From positions 10,289,460 to 10,353,459 of the forward strand of contig NC_087083.1 in NCBI RefSeq assembly GCF_026151205.1: DNA of 64,000 nucleotides, in the 5' to 3' direction. The position numbers and the translations under genes are program-made. Each line of letters starts with the position of its first letter. The stretch's first letter is position 1. The notes under the pieces were generated by a model that did not search any database, had not been told where the DNA came from, and was given only the letters and a program-made list of their open reading frames with translations. Source of the DNA: Bolinopsis microptera. Taxonomy: Eukaryota > Ctenophora > Tentaculata > Lobata > Bolinopsidae. Of the stretch, positions 11,371 to 23,789 are shown in pieces.

Positions 11371-12742
11371 CGTTTGTGTGCTTTTCCTGGTACATGTACA
11401 AAGCTTTACTGTTACGAGATGCGAACTTCATCTGTTGTACCATAGCGCACCTCACATTGTTATCTTTCCTTTGATTGGAATGTTGTTGTTTGGTAACAAT
11501 GCCAACTTGATGAATGTTTATTTAATGTTTAAAATATCCCTCATATTTATCTCGTAATTTAAAGCTGGTTGATATTTTTTATCGCATTGATAAAGCTTGA
11601 TAGTAATTTTGTAGAGCTGTGCTATTGATAAATTTCGAATATATTACGTTTCGATAATAATGGACAAGGGCAAACTATTAATATCTTATTTTATTATGTT
11701 ACTTTTATCGTTTCCTATCTTGGTGAAGTATGGCTATTGCTATTCTTTGATTATAATAGTTATTACGTTAATGTAGTAAGTTGATTATAAAAGCATCGTT
11801 TATTCAAATTTGTTTGTAGTTATGGTGCATGCAGTTTTTGTTTATATATTCAAGTCAGTTGTAATTTGATCGGAGACTTAAGATGATTTGAGACATGCCA
11901 TATCACGTAGTCAAGTAAAAATTCTAATGAAAATTATCACTCAAAGAAATTGGAAATCATCAATTGCGTTAGTTTACATAGCAAAGTGAAATCGACTCAG
12001 TTTACCATAGTCCTGACATACTGTTTTGGTATGGTACATATAATATATAAAATTATAATACATATTGCTTGATGGCTGGCCTACATAAGTAAACAAGTAT
12101 GGTAGCTAGCGAAGTTTCAGAAAATGTTTATTGACAGTCTAGTGGGATGAAGAGTTATTATACTTATAGGCGCAATTATCGAACGATTTATTATTCTTTT
12201 TTTGATCAAATTATCTGAACATGAATCGAGTTTTAAGGGCTCGTAGCGCACTGTAAAGTGTAAACACAAAGGTACTCTTTGTCACCTCTACATGTAATGA
12301 TGTTATTACGGTGTGTTATATGTGGATAATTAACAATCTATCCATTGTAATCTAATTTAACGCAATTCGCAGGGCTTTTCCCTATTTTCCAAGTAGATGC
12401 TTGCAGCCTTGTAAACTTTGATTCTATTCTGCTTTTCGTTTTTTTTCATCCTGTTCAAGAAAAATTACCTGTTAAAGAAACATTACCGGGTTTTTAATTC
12501 CACAATTATTATGGAGACTCTAGGTTACTGAGTTATATTATTATATCGTGTATTGCCGGGAAGGCTGTTAATTTAGGATAGAGTTTTTGTGGCACTTATC
12601 TTTTTGTTCTTTTGTAGTTTTTCTCACACAGCTGAGTAAAAGTTTTTCAACTTAAAAGCAGTGTTTATAATTCAATTTATTATTATTGTAATTGATACCG
12701 TATCGCTGAAATTACTCCTGAGATAATTAGATACTAACAAGG
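11371..12742. other. Non-coding AT-rich sequence, no gene recognised
   Basis: No open frame of note, RNA gene or clear repeat was found here. Confidence 0.5.
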
Positions 12743-12877
12743 TTAAGGGGGCAGGGGGGGGGGGTCTTATGAAATTTCTCTCGAAATTGATTTTATAGTT
12801 GTTTCTAATAGAGGGAGTGATATCTATCTGCTACTTTTGTTCCCATGGAAAAAATATTGTTCCTAGCCGAAATTATT

Positions 12878-12996
12878 GCCGGTCAAAGGTCAGTGCTCAT
12901 GTGTAATTGTATTGCGCGAGCGATTTTCAATCGTGCGCCCTGAAAATCGAGTCTAAAAATCTATCTCCTCCTACATTGACCTTTGACCGGCAATAC
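12878..12996. repeat. Inverted repeat inside the TTAA element
   Basis: ATTGCCGGTCAAAGGTCA at about 12876-12893 is mirrored by TGACCTTTGACCGGCAAT at about 12978-12995, giving an 18-bp near-perfect stem around an 85-base loop just inside the left terminal repeat. Confidence 0.7.
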
Positions 12997-13789
12997 CTTA
13001 TCGGACCTTATTTGGACGGACATTAAATGAACGGACATAATTATGAACGGACATTAATATGAACGCTAGAAGGCACTCAAAACCATCGAAAATCCGAATT
13101 TTTTTCATTTTTTTAACCTTTTTTTATTTCAGAAAATAATTTTTGAATCCATTTTTTTTTACAGTAAGTAAGAAAATCAGTCGTTAAGCAGTAAAAATGT
13201 TAAAAGATGTGTACATGATCAGTGTTTAATATCGCATATCATCTTCATCAAATGGGTTTTCGTGCATGAAATAGTTCAATGTTTAAAAATTAACCTGTAA
13301 AATTAACCAACGTTGGCCTACAAAACGTTTAAGAACTTTTCATTCACAATCCAAAATTAAATACAACGTTAAAACGCTGTTCAATTTTAAACGTTGCTCA
13401 TATCAATTGGTTCATCTTTTTGGGCGTTCGTGTAATGTTTTTTATCCCAGTTTCAACGTCTTTTCAGTTTCAATGAGTCAGCTAGAAACTTGATCTCTAT
13501 TTCCAGACTTTCATAATGATCATTAGGCTCACAACAGCTGAAATAAAATAAGTTAACCTCCTTTCTGGCTCACTTGTGGACTGCTTCAGAAGGCTATACT
13601 ATTTTCACAACTATACAATTAAATACATTTATTGAGAAAATTATGTAATGTAACGCGATGGAAGTTCTTTAAGCGGGCAATTCCAGTCCAAACCCTGGAT
13701 ACATGACATAAAAGATTCGTTTTCACTTGTTTGTATGAAAAGCATTAATATATAACTGTCTAATTGAATAATTGGAAGAGAACTCCATC

Positions 13790-13885
13790 AGGCCTAGCTG
13801 AGTTGATACACCTTTCACAAGCAAGAGCCACTTTGGTCTACTTGCTGTGAGGACTGAGGTGTCTCAACTACGCCTACAAGGGTTG
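13790..13885. repeat. Imperfect inverted repeat within the TTAA element
   Basis: CTGAGTTGATACACCT (about 13798-13813) pairs imperfectly with AGGTGTCTCAACTA (about 13857-13870). The segment vaguely resembles pol III boxes but neither box is convincing. Confidence 0.35.
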
Positions 13886-14850
13886 GGGTTCCCCCCTTTT
13901 ATTTTTTTTGGCTTTGCTGTTTGGTCTGCACTGATCACCATTATTTAGGACTCGACATGATTTAGTGTTTTACAGTGTGGGAGCTTGGGAGTAACTCTTA
14001 GAGGGAATATCGTCGATCAGATTTGCAAGGGTTTTGCTTGATCGTCCTTTTTCCAGTTCCCGCTCTCATTAGCGATTCATCAAGAGCGCTTTTTCCATGG
14101 GATTTATTTTCGTTGACTTACATATTGCGTAGTCTGAACTCTGATATCATTGTGGTAATTTAATTTCCCGAAGCTGCAAGATTTTGCAGTTTTTAATTCC
14201 CGGGTGCAGATAATTATATAGACTTAAAATAGAATTAAAGTCGATGTACCAAGCGCTTATAAGGGCAGTTGCAATCTATAAATCAATTTTATATTGGAGA
14301 AACTCTTTAGTCTCGTCTATAAATAGACAATGTCCTTGGCAACACGATTTACCGTAATATATGTAGAGGCTGGAACAAGTTTGTAATGTTGGCGGGGACT
14401 AGCTCATGAACTATGTTGTTGAGTTCCATAATTTCGTTGACTTTTTCCGCAAAGTGCCCCTTGAAAACATCATATCCTAGTAGAGTTTTCTGTGCCTCCG
14501 GCAGACCAAGGAAAACCTTTCCGTCGTTAACTTACGGCACAATAAAGTTCTCATAGTTGTCATATTCTGGACAAAAAGTTCAAATTTTTGAAAAAATTCA
14601 ACGGACTTTAACTTGGACGGACCTTAAATGAACGGACTTTATTTGAACGGACATTAAGATGAACGTTAAGGCCTCCAGCGTTCAATTAATGTCCGTCCAA
14701 ATAAGGTCCGATAAGGTAATTTCGGCTAGGAACAATATTTTTCCATGGGACCAAAAGTAGCAGATAGATATCACTCTCCTATTATCTATTAGAAACAACT
14801 ATAAAATCAATTTCGAGAGAAATTTTATAAAGACCCCCCTGCCCCCTTAA

Positions 14851-15910
14851 GTAGATGCTATACCTCCCTACCAGGCTTAGGCCTTAGTTAAGCTACGTTC
14901 AGCTGAACTTTCGATCTGAATATCTTAGTAAACATTTTAAAGAACAATATTGTGAGTTTTAATACTTTCAACACTACTATATAACAAATAATTTGAGATT
15001 ATGTGACTGATTAAATGCTGAAGATAAAAGAAATATATTCATTTTGCTAAGATTATGTTTGCGTTTCATTGCTCAACAGCTGTTCAAAGGATCAAATTTA
15101 AGAATATTGTGACCACGTTGATAATGATATATCTCAAGTCTCAACATTTATAATGGATGTTCAGTGTTGTTATTAATTTCAGTGTTCTCAGTGTTATCAA
15201 CAACGTTCCATGTTTTGTTCCCCGAATCAATAAAGGATCCAATTAGATGTGAGAAAACTACATATTCGCGTGTTTTGAGTTGTTCTCTAATAATATTATC
15301 TAATTATATAATATCATTTAGATTTGTAGTGTTGTGATTAGTTTAAAATTAGTTCATTGTTCGCAGATTATGATGCAACTTATCAATTAATACAGTGTAT
15401 AATGGTTATGTTTGTTGAAGATAAAAAGGTTTCTAAGGTCCAATGAAAAGTAAAACTGACGTTATACTTCTAGATGCTTTCGCATTAGTTCCACATCATA
15501 ATTATAGCACATTTAAACTTGTCCCACATTATTATCAGATAAGACTATAGCACATACCAAAAAATCTTTCTATACACTAAATTTCTTATCCCTATCAAAA
15601 TACACTGAATTCCAATTTCCCCTAAATCAACCATCAGGAACCCTCTACCACAATCAGGAAAACCTCATATCCTCAGTTAAACCTCTAAATAAAACCCGGA
15701 AAAACCTAAAAATTCCTAAAATATTTACCAGAGATTTGAGCGTGAAAACGCGGCGTCTTGATCCAGGTACACTGCTCAGTGCTCCTAGGCTACGCATTTA
15801 ACAAATGCGCCCGAACAGGTATCAATTAAAATTCACCACCAATGAATGGAGATGCCATCCTCAATAGACCCAAATTATAAGATGAGAATAGCTACACACA
15901 CACACACACC
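14851..15910. other. Non-coding sequence, no gene recognised
   Basis: No gene was seen. A short CA-type microsatellite lies at about 15896-15909 next to the E-box hairpin. Confidence 0.5.
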
Positions 15911-15952
15911 GGGCAGGTCACGTGGTCTGCTCAAACACCACGTGACCTGCCC
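15911..15952. promoter_or_regulatory. Perfect 16-bp inverted repeat with two E-boxes
   Basis: GGGCAGGTCACGTGGT (15911-15926) and its exact complement (15937-15952) surround a 10-base loop. Each arm holds a CACGTG core, and the cores start 20 bp apart. It could bind basic helix-loop-helix factors as a pair or form a cruciform. The regulatory role is inferred. Confidence 0.55.
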
Positions 15953-16562
15953 ACAGTACATGTTAAACTGATATGGGATAATACCTGATCCTCTTTATTG
16001 TCCGGATTATCGCACTGGGAGTAACCCCCGCTATATCATACGTGTATTTTTATACATAGTACCTCCGACATGTCCGTCTGTCCGTCCGTCCGAGGACCCT
16101 GATTTGTGGTTTTTCTGCTGTGATGGTGGTGTGTTGTAGTGGTGGAACTTTATACTGCTGGTTTTATGTGATACAACCAGTTTTGTTGTAAGCTGGCAAT
16201 TGATGCCGCCTTTTTTTGTGTTATTTTCCAGGGAAAGTTCAGCGTTACGTACTGCGTGTGATTTGTTTTGTTTGAATTTGTTTTTGTCCGATGATAAAGG
16301 ACTGGCTGTGCTGGTCTTTGTCAGCTGTATCAAGGCTATGTGATGTGCTTCTACGGAACTTTTTCTGCAAATACCTTGCATCGGCTTTTTAAAATCTGGT
16401 TCAATTTAAGGTTGATCACCAAAATTAGGGACAAAAATGTAGGCGTTTTTGGTTTCAATAATATTAGTGGTCATAAGAATTAGGAATTAGGAAAAAATAA
16501 TTGTTGGCCGGAAAAAATGTTCGAGGTAAGTTTTTGTCGCTCATGCTGAATCGAGTATTATA

Positions 16563-16854
16563 TACTATATATAAAGCCAGACGATAGTTTTCCGTGCCAT
16601 TTTACTGACACCACGGCATCAACTTTAACGCGACTTTCCACAAAAACCGTAAAAGATATACAACTGAAACTTTTTTGACTGGGTCAAATGCTTTAATGGC
16701 CGCCAAATCAGCATGAAAAATAAAAAATTGGCCAAGGAATAGTGATTTTAGAGCCCAAAATTTGGACCCCCAAGTGGTGTCAAAAACGCGAATTAAATAG
16801 GTAATAATCATTTTAGTCTCTTGAGTCTTTAGAGTTTATACGGGTTCCTGCTAG
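16563..16854 (+). repeat. Dispersed repeat, copy 2 (partner of 7061-7342)
   Basis: Same orientation, same ends (TACTATATATAAAGC and CGGGTTCCTGCTAG) and a collinear body from about 16643. Short indels separate the two copies. Confidence 0.75.
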
Positions 16855-18240
16855 AACCCCTGCTTTAGAAGTAACAAATAAAGTGGCAAGTTTGGATACC
16901 TGATATCTGCCTAACATCTAGTTAACAACAGTTTTTTAACAGTTAATAATAAATAATAATGACACAACGAAAAAGTATAATGAGCATTAAGTTACTTTTA
17001 AAGCGGTGAATATAAGGTGTAACGCAGTGTTAACAATGTTAACAGTGTTAACAATGTTAAACTGCCCCACCCTGGTTAGAGGACATCGTAATAATATTAC
17101 GATATTATCGTAATTAAGTAACGTAGTTAAGGTTGTGGATTCTTTATTCACCACAAAGAAACAGGTTGAATGAGATTTAGTTTTATTATTATATCGTTTA
17201 TCGGACCAGTAAATAAATGCTCCAGGCTATATAATGATCAGACTGGATGTTGACATGGGTCACGTGACATTGTAATCTGGTGATAATTAGTCACGTCTGA
17301 ACGGTTAATGTGGGGTAACAGTTACAAAAATTATCCTACTGTAAATACGCGAGCAATATATTCACCCGGAATCAGTGAATATTCAGACTTGTGGTTTTCT
17401 GTTGTGTTGAAATTTGCACTACTGGCGCCCTTTAACCGGCTAACAGCTCTTTAAGGCCACTGGTCCGAGGTCAATTTTGAGATTTTGAGATATGTTGTAG
17501 AGCTCGATCTTAATTTTCTAATGCTTTTGTTCCCACCGGAAAAAAAGTTTCCCATTGCATCTGTAGATATTGCGCATCAAATTTTGAGGTTTACCTGTAA
17601 TTATATTGTGAATGAAAACTTCAAATGCAATTTTGTTTAAAATCTATCTTCTTTTACAGTTTACGACATGGGACCTTGTAACTTGGCAACAGTGTTTGTC
17701 AAGGTCTTGTCCAATAATATAATAATGTACTAACGATTTTTGATTTTTTGCTTCAAAGCTGACATATGAGGTTAACCAATAACCATGAGTGCACGTCACA
17801 AAATTGTCAATAATTAACTTCATAGAAAAAGTTAGGAGCAAAATTAAAAAAAACGCTGCATCGTAACTGATTGTGGCTATCTCAGGAACATATGTTCCAA
17901 ATTTGAGATAAAACAGATGAAAGCTCTACTAGGATGAGATAGGTTTTAAAGGTGGTTTCAGGAGAGCCACAAGATTGATTTTTGAGAAAATATGTTAACC
18001 TCAATTTTCCAACAAATAAAGGGCACATAATAGTTCTGTTCACGTTGGATGGCCAATTGATACCCATGGATAAGTTTAAATTGTGACGAGAGCAACGAAA
18101 TGTTAAGAACCGGTTATTTGCGAGGTTAACTGATCTGATTAAATAGGCAATAGTTAAGCTCAATTTTACGACAAACTAGGCGCTCTGGGGTGCTAGGGGT
18201 GGTGCGCGAGCGTTAAGTAGTACGTGGTCTGCCAACTGGA
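16855..18240. other. Non-coding sequence, no gene recognised
   Basis: No recognisable domains. Part of this stretch (about 17515-17600) distantly resembles 12830-12920 of the TTAA element (TGCTTTTGTTCCCA and a GTAATTATATTG block), so it may include an older relative of that element. A CACGTG lies near 17259. Confidence 0.4.
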
Positions 18241-18307
18241 AAAAAATATTTTTTAGACCTCGGACCCCCCCCCCCCTGTGGGCTTAAATGTTATTAAAAA
18301 GTTGAAA

Positions 18308-18660
18308 CTCCCTGTCCCCAACTCCCTGTCCCCAACTCCCTGTTCCCAACTCCCTGTCCCCAACTCCCTGTCCCCAACTCCCTGTCCCCAACTCCATATC
18401 CCCAACTCCCTGTCCCCAACTCCATATCCCCAACTCCCTGTCCCCAACTCCCTGTCCTCAACTCACTGTCCCCAACTCCATGTCCTCAACTCCCTGTCCT
18501 CAACTCCCTGTCCCCAACTCCATGTCCTCAACTCCCTGTCCTCAACTCCCTGTCCCCAACTCCATGTCCTCAACTCCCTGTCCCCAAATCCATGTCCCCA
18601 ATCCCTGTCCCCAAATCCCTGTCCCCAACTCCCTGTCCCCAAATCCCTGTCCTACTCCTT
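18308..18660. repeat. 14-bp minisatellite (CCCAACTCCCTGTC unit)
   Basis: About 25 tandem copies of a C-rich 14-mer, with variants such as CATGTC, CATATC and CCTCAACT. The array opens frames rich in Pro, Ser and Leu on both strands, but these come from the repeat and are not considered genes. Confidence 0.95.
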
Positions 18661-19480
18661 GTAGAAACCCACCATATACAGGCTCTATGTTCAGATTAGT
18701 GGGCAACAGCTACTACACGAACAGCTCTTTTGTCGGTAAATAAACCTGGGTACAAGGTTTCACATGCCAGTTACACATTTCATTGCTTGGTATGCTGTGT
18801 AAACTGTAGCCGTGCCTTGTTATAAATACGTGTATATCTCTGGTCGTCTACTAACAGCGACATTTGGCTAAGGTTCTCGTTGGCTTACATTTTGTTGTTT
18901 GGTCTGTGTTGGCTGTGGTTCCAACTTAAGAGATCTGGAAATTTGCGAGGAGAAATACCAACTCACGAGCAAACGTCGTGCTGCCGGCTTACAAATGAAA
19001 ACATAATGTATTTTTACCTTAGTAATTTGTCATTTACAACAGGTTACAGGTGGAACGAGGATTGTTCCCGAAAAGATTTGTTCTTACTTTCCATCGCTGC
19101 ATTTCGATGTTCAACTGTCAGCTATTTGAAATTTTCACATTTTTGCTGTTGCTAGAGAAATAACGTGTTGTACGTATCAAAATACAGTGTACCATGCACT
19201 ACCTCCTCACTTTTAGGAATGCGTAGTATGTAGACAGAAATACCAAGTCAGATAGTAAAGTTACTGAAGATAAATCAGGTTAGAGAAAGACCTTTTTCCT
19301 CGATACTAGTTCAAAGTCGATCAGTAAATACAGCAAAGGTATAAAACTGCAAAATAGATAGATTGTAGATCAAATATCGGTTGTAACAGCAGATCAGACT
19401 GTCAATCAGATATCAGTTCAAGTAACAATAACTCTAAATAGTGAATACATACCTGAGCTGCAGTTTTGGCGTGTGACAAC
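18661..19480. other. Non-coding sequence between two satellites
   Basis: No gene recognised. The frame at 18880-19155 has no domain. Confidence 0.45.
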
Positions 19481-19825
19481 CACACCACACCACACCACAC
19501 CACACCACACCACACCACACCACACCACACCACACCACACCACACCACACCACACCACACCACACCACACCACACCACACCACACCACACCACACCACAC
19601 CACACCACACCACACCACACCACACCACACCACACCACACCACACCACACCACACCACACCACACCCACCACACCACACCACACCACACCACATCACACC
19701 ACACCACACCACACCACACCACACCACACCACACCACACCACACCACACCACACCACACCACACCACACCACACCACACCACACCACACCACACCACACC
19801 ACACCACATCACATCACATCACACC
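19481..19825. repeat. Pentanucleotide microsatellite (CACAC-C type, about 345 bp)
   Basis: A nearly pure run of the five-base unit ACACC. A one-base phase slip occurs near 19666, and T-containing variants appear near 19693 and at the right end. All frames are open on both strands because the unit lacks stops, so the His/Thr- or Val/Trp/Cys-rich proteins it predicts are spurious. Confidence 0.97.
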
Positions 19826-21130
19826 CGCGTGTCTGCAGTGAGCCCTGGTATTTATCCATTAACCACAGGAAAGCATCACACTTGATTAGACTGTCCGGTT
19901 TGTGATAAATAGCATTGCTCCACCACTATTCTCCACTTACAGGCAAGTTGGCACACGCCTCCTGTTATTTAATGAATTAACTTCCATTATATTATTCAGA
20001 TATTCTCTCTTTCCTAATTCCTTCCCCACTTGTGTATTATTGGTTGCCAAGACGTTATCTTCACCCTTTTCAAATTAAATTGCTAATTTATGTATATAAA
20101 TTTGACTTGTTTCACAATTCGTCAAAAATGTTTTGATCATTTCATTCCTTGTCATCTTTACAACCCAGTTTGTTCGGTATTCAGATTATTAAAACGCCAT
20201 TATTTTCTCTTAGCTAAAACAGCAGTTATAACCGTTTCGGTGTTCGCCTTTTTACCTTAATTCCCAAAAATTTGGGCGACAAAAAATTTGAGCGGGCCTC
20301 TCGCCCAAATTTTTTGCAGACCAAATTAATTGCGTAAATCTTTTCCGTCTGCTAAATTTTTTGCTAACCAAACTTTTGGCATTTTGCCTGTGGCCCTGAA
20401 ATCTATAGAAAGATGGCTTTTTCTTCATATCCAAGTGAAATAATATTTGAAATTTTAGTTTTCTAATCTGTCATTATAATTCATGGCTTGACCAATTAAA
20501 AAGGCTTATATTTTAAATGAATAGAAATTACTGGAATAGCTAACAGCTACTAATAAAACAAATGGCTAGAGGTACGGATAGCTAGAGATTTTCAGATTTA
20601 AACAAGATCTGCAAATGGATATGCCAACTTTAATATTAATCTCAACGATACTTTCTTTTATCCTGATATAAAAGTAGCTTAATTCATTCTTTGCCTCATT
20701 GATTTTTAATATTTCAAATTTTAAATTGAAATATGATTTTTAGGTGCGGTGTTTTTGTTTCTCTTAAGAATACCTTTTATTAAAGATATATAATGTAATA
20801 ATCATATCGTATGGTGAGTAAATAAAGGCTCTTAATCGATCTGAGTAACCAACTTATAGGATAATTAATTACACTTATTAAATATTGATGCAGCGTTTCT
20901 TCAAAATATGTCTCGCCACAGTTTGGCAGCTCCGGTTTAATTAAGAATCGTGAAATCATGCTATGTGCTAGCTTGTGTAGTAATAATTTATTTAATAACT
21001 TGTTTATTAACTTATTTAGTAATTTAATAATTCGTTTCTCGTAATATTATTTTGTTACACGTGAGGATATCGCGTTTGCGTTTGTTAATTAAGATAATCA
21101 TTTAATTTTATTAAAATATAATCTTGTGCC
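19826..21130. other. Non-coding AT-rich sequence, no gene recognised
   Basis: Apart from the inverted repeat at 20265-20315, nothing was recognised in this stretch. Confidence 0.5.
20265..20315. repeat. 15-bp inverted repeat
   Basis: CAAAAATTTGGGCGA (20265-20279) is complemented by TCGCCCAAATTTTTTG (20301-20316), with a related AAAATTTGAGCGGG in the loop. It may be a small fold-back remnant. Confidence 0.6.
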
Positions 21131-21137
21131 TCGTTTA

Positions 21138-21420
21138 CTTACTTACTTTGGTTACTTTGGTAGAGTTTATCCTCGTAGCAGGAAGGTTCATCAGATGTCT
21201 GACCACCTCGATGGCGAGTAGTCTACCAGGGAATTAGACCAGCTGCAGCTATAACCGGAAATCGGAGGGTTGTCCGGTATAAAAGCAACAAACTTGGACA
21301 AACTAACTTTAAACGACTCAAAAGTACCTTCAGCTTTAATACTGTCTGGCACTTTGTTCCATAGTTTTGGTCCTCTTACAGCAAAATATAATTCACTGAC
21401 CGGCTCGAACCACGATGTAA
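21138..21420 (-). pseudogene. LINE 3' end fragment (C-terminal ORF2 relic)
   Basis: The minus strand reads FAVRGPKLWNKVPDSIKAEG at about 21330-21390, continuing through ESFKVSLSKFV to a stop after SRWSDI near 21195. A TAAGTAAGTAAG-like tail follows near 21140. The GPKLWN...P motif before the stop is characteristic of CR1/Jockey-type LINE C-termini. The copy is strongly 5' truncated. Confidence 0.7.
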
Positions 21421-21483
21421 AAAAAGCACAATTTAACTAATTTGTTAACGAGATTAATTGCTCGCACATAAATCATGAGCTCT

Positions 21484-21566
21484 TGCTAACTATTTAAACT
21501 ATTTAAACTATCTAAACTGTTTAAACTATTTAAAATATCTAAACTATTTTAACTATTTAAAATATG
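21484..21566. repeat. Degenerate 10-bp tandem repeat (AACTATTTAA)
   Basis: About eight copies of AACTATTTAA with single-base variants; AT-rich and non-coding. Confidence 0.8.
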
Positions 21567-21689
21567 GTCGCAGTCAATTAATTGGTTAATAAGCGTTGCC
21601 ATTAAGTTTTATTGCATGACTGATATTTGATTTTTTTTAATCAAGACACTTATTTTACTTCGGTGTATTCCAACAGCCACATTGTTTCA

Positions 21690-21992
21690 TGTAAGTGCAA
21701 CCAGCCAATTACAGGAAGCCGAAGGATTTATTTGGCCAGTGACGGTTAAGGTAGTGTGTACCATACTTTCTTCGCCCGAGACTTTGCTGCAATGTGCAGC
21801 TCCTCATTTAACCCTCACACCCGATTTCTCGAATATTCGGCTGAGTAGACCGGGGGCTGCATAGACCACTCATGATCCTTAGCTGAACGTCAACGACGAT
21901 CGCCCCACGACCAGGCAGACAGTGGGATTTGAACTCGCAACCTTACGATTGTAAGGCTGGCGTTCTAACCGACTGCGCTACCTGGCCGTCAG
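21690..21992 (-). repeat. tRNA-derived SINE
   Basis: On the minus strand the head (about 21990 to 21912) reads like a tRNA: GGCCAGGTAGCGCAGTCGG as acceptor/D arm with an A box, and GAGTTCAAATCCC as T arm with a B box. The anticodon loop would be six rather than seven bases and the T stem is mismatched, so it is not a functional tRNA. A non-tRNA body follows to about 21690, the layout of a SINE. Confidence 0.65.
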
Positions 21993-21999
21993 ATAAAAC

Positions 22000-23789
22000 T
22001 ATAAAATACGAAAATTACTCCCGTACTTGATTTTCGACTTGTCACCAGATTCAAGTTTTTACAATTCACACCCAAATCACAGTCACTTTGATTGTTCAAA
22101 CAAAATCATCCAATTCAAGCCCTAACTGGTATTCTATCATTATCTCCACGACAACAAAAAAATGTCCACAAATCAAAAACAATTAAAAGGGTTATAAAAC
22201 TCATGGTACCCTCTTTCCCCCCAACCATAGCTACTACTATCTTACCTTGTGGTAAGTAACGAGTTAACAGTTTCTGTTACCGGCCCGAGTACTCTAAATT
22301 ACACGTCAGTAGCTTCCTCTGTAGGACTTTAACTCAGTTATCATCATTTAGCTCTTCTTTATCGTGTATTGTAGTTTTACAATGTACAATTAGAAGCTGT
22401 CATGGAGGCATGAAAACGATGTACCTTCGAGGTGACCCGCTTGTGACTCGACTAGTTTCGGCTTTTTACAGCCATCCATTGCTGACGTTCACTAACGTTC
22501 AATAACGTTCACAACAAAATGACTGGAACTTGCGTTCAACTTCAATACGTCAGAATCCACCGTTCACTACAACTAAGGTTGTAATTAGTTTTACAATTTA
22601 CATGTGATATGTATTTTTGTTATTTACCAGCGTTGTGAACACAGTGGTATTGATATGTACAATCTATTGACTATTCGTTAGATTGTAGAATGTCCAATAC
22701 ATGGACATTTCGAGAACGTTAATGTGAGAGTTGTTGAGTTTATTTAAACAGCAATCTTGCTTGATAGATCAACTAACTATTAATTAACTATTAACTAACT
22801 ATTTAACTAACTATCAATTAGCTATTAACTGTGTATTAACTGCATATTAAAAAACTCGCACAAACCATTAATTACACACTCCTTTCATGACTTTGTTGCG
22901 CGGCACGGAGATCACACGTGTCATGATGTCCAGGCAGCTTTGTTCACCAGTTACTGATTCTTGAGAATAATTGTTGTTAATAGTATTACTCCTTCAACTA
23001 CCGTTAAAAGTTGATCTTTATAATACATCTATTCCGACTAACTGGATACATAAGGGACCTAGTTTGTTAGTGTTACTGAACTGCTATCTTGAAATCAAGT
23101 TTCACAACAAGAAAAACATGGAACGGCTTTCACTTGCATTTTGGGTTAGAGTTGGATATTTAGTTTTGGTATAACCTGTTTAGTGTCTAGTATTGTTTGT
23201 TGTAAGTACCTCTTACTGAGCCTCTTTTTTACCTAAATACTTACTTACTTTATGTTGCACTGGTTGTTTGTAAAAAACTTCGTGAGATTAAGTTTTAAAA
23301 AGTAAAATAAACAGTTGTTTTATTAAAATCCCCTTTTGCAGGCCACCATCCTGGCTGCTACTCAAGTAGCTTTGTTGGTTAAACTATTAAATTAATATCA
23401 GAACTACCATTTTTTGTTTAAAAATGGATATTAATATGATTAATGATATCTATAACTTATAGATATCATATTAATGAAGGCAGAGTTCAGTCTTTGTTCT
23501 ACCGTCTACATCCACTTATCTTCTTCTTCGTAGGGGGCTGTGGTCATTATCACAATTGGATAGATCATGACCACTGTAAGATAGAACATTGGAGCACTGT
23601 GCTTACCCCGGTAAAATATTAACTAGTGTAAAAAAAGTGTAACTTTGTTTTCAGCTCAACTTATCATGAACACCCTAGAATCTTGAGGTCTTGAGTAGGA
23701 CTCATACGATGTGAATTCACAAGAAAGATAAACAAGTTGATCTGTTCTTGTATTGCTGAAGTTGGTTTTACCAAATTCATCTCAGTAAG
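22000..23789. other. Non-coding sequence, no gene recognised
   Basis: No gene recognised. A degenerate run of TAACTATTAA-type repeats lies at about 22775-22850, and a short palindrome (ATGATATCTATAA and its complement) at about 23448-23475. Confidence 0.5.

Larger units (their letters stand above)
12743..14850. mobile_element. 2.1 kb TTAA-flanked DNA transposon-like element with long terminal inverted repeats (non-autonomous)
   Basis: The left end (12743-12875) and right end (14717-14850) are inverted copies of about 133 bp with few differences. Both are bounded by TTAA followed inward by GGGGGCAGGGGG. Inside the inverted repeats lie clustered variants of the motif GAACGGACATTAA (about 13010-13065 and 14600-14700). 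The interior has no transposase-like frame. TTAA target duplications are the hallmark of piggyBac-type transposases, but the G-rich terminus is not the usual piggyBac one, so the superfamily is an inference. A homopolymer of about 11 G in the left repeat versus 6 in the right suggests slippage. Confidence 0.8.

Noticed and set aside
16031-16381. 116-codon minus-strand frame as a gene
   Set aside because: No recognisable domain, no splice context, and the region shows simple-repeat content (GTCCGTCCGTCC) at one end.
18253-18743. Ser/Pro/Leu-rich frame that looks like a low-complexity secreted protein
   Set aside because: It is entirely the 14-bp minisatellite, open on both strands, with no supported start or splice context.
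19402-19885. His/Thr-rich and Val/Trp/Cys-rich frames of 90-140 codons
   Set aside because: They are translations of a stop-free pentanucleotide microsatellite in several frames at once.
21912-21992. Functional tRNA gene on the minus strand
   Set aside because: The A and B boxes are present, but the anticodon loop has six bases and the T stem and acceptor do not pair properly. A SINE head explains it better.
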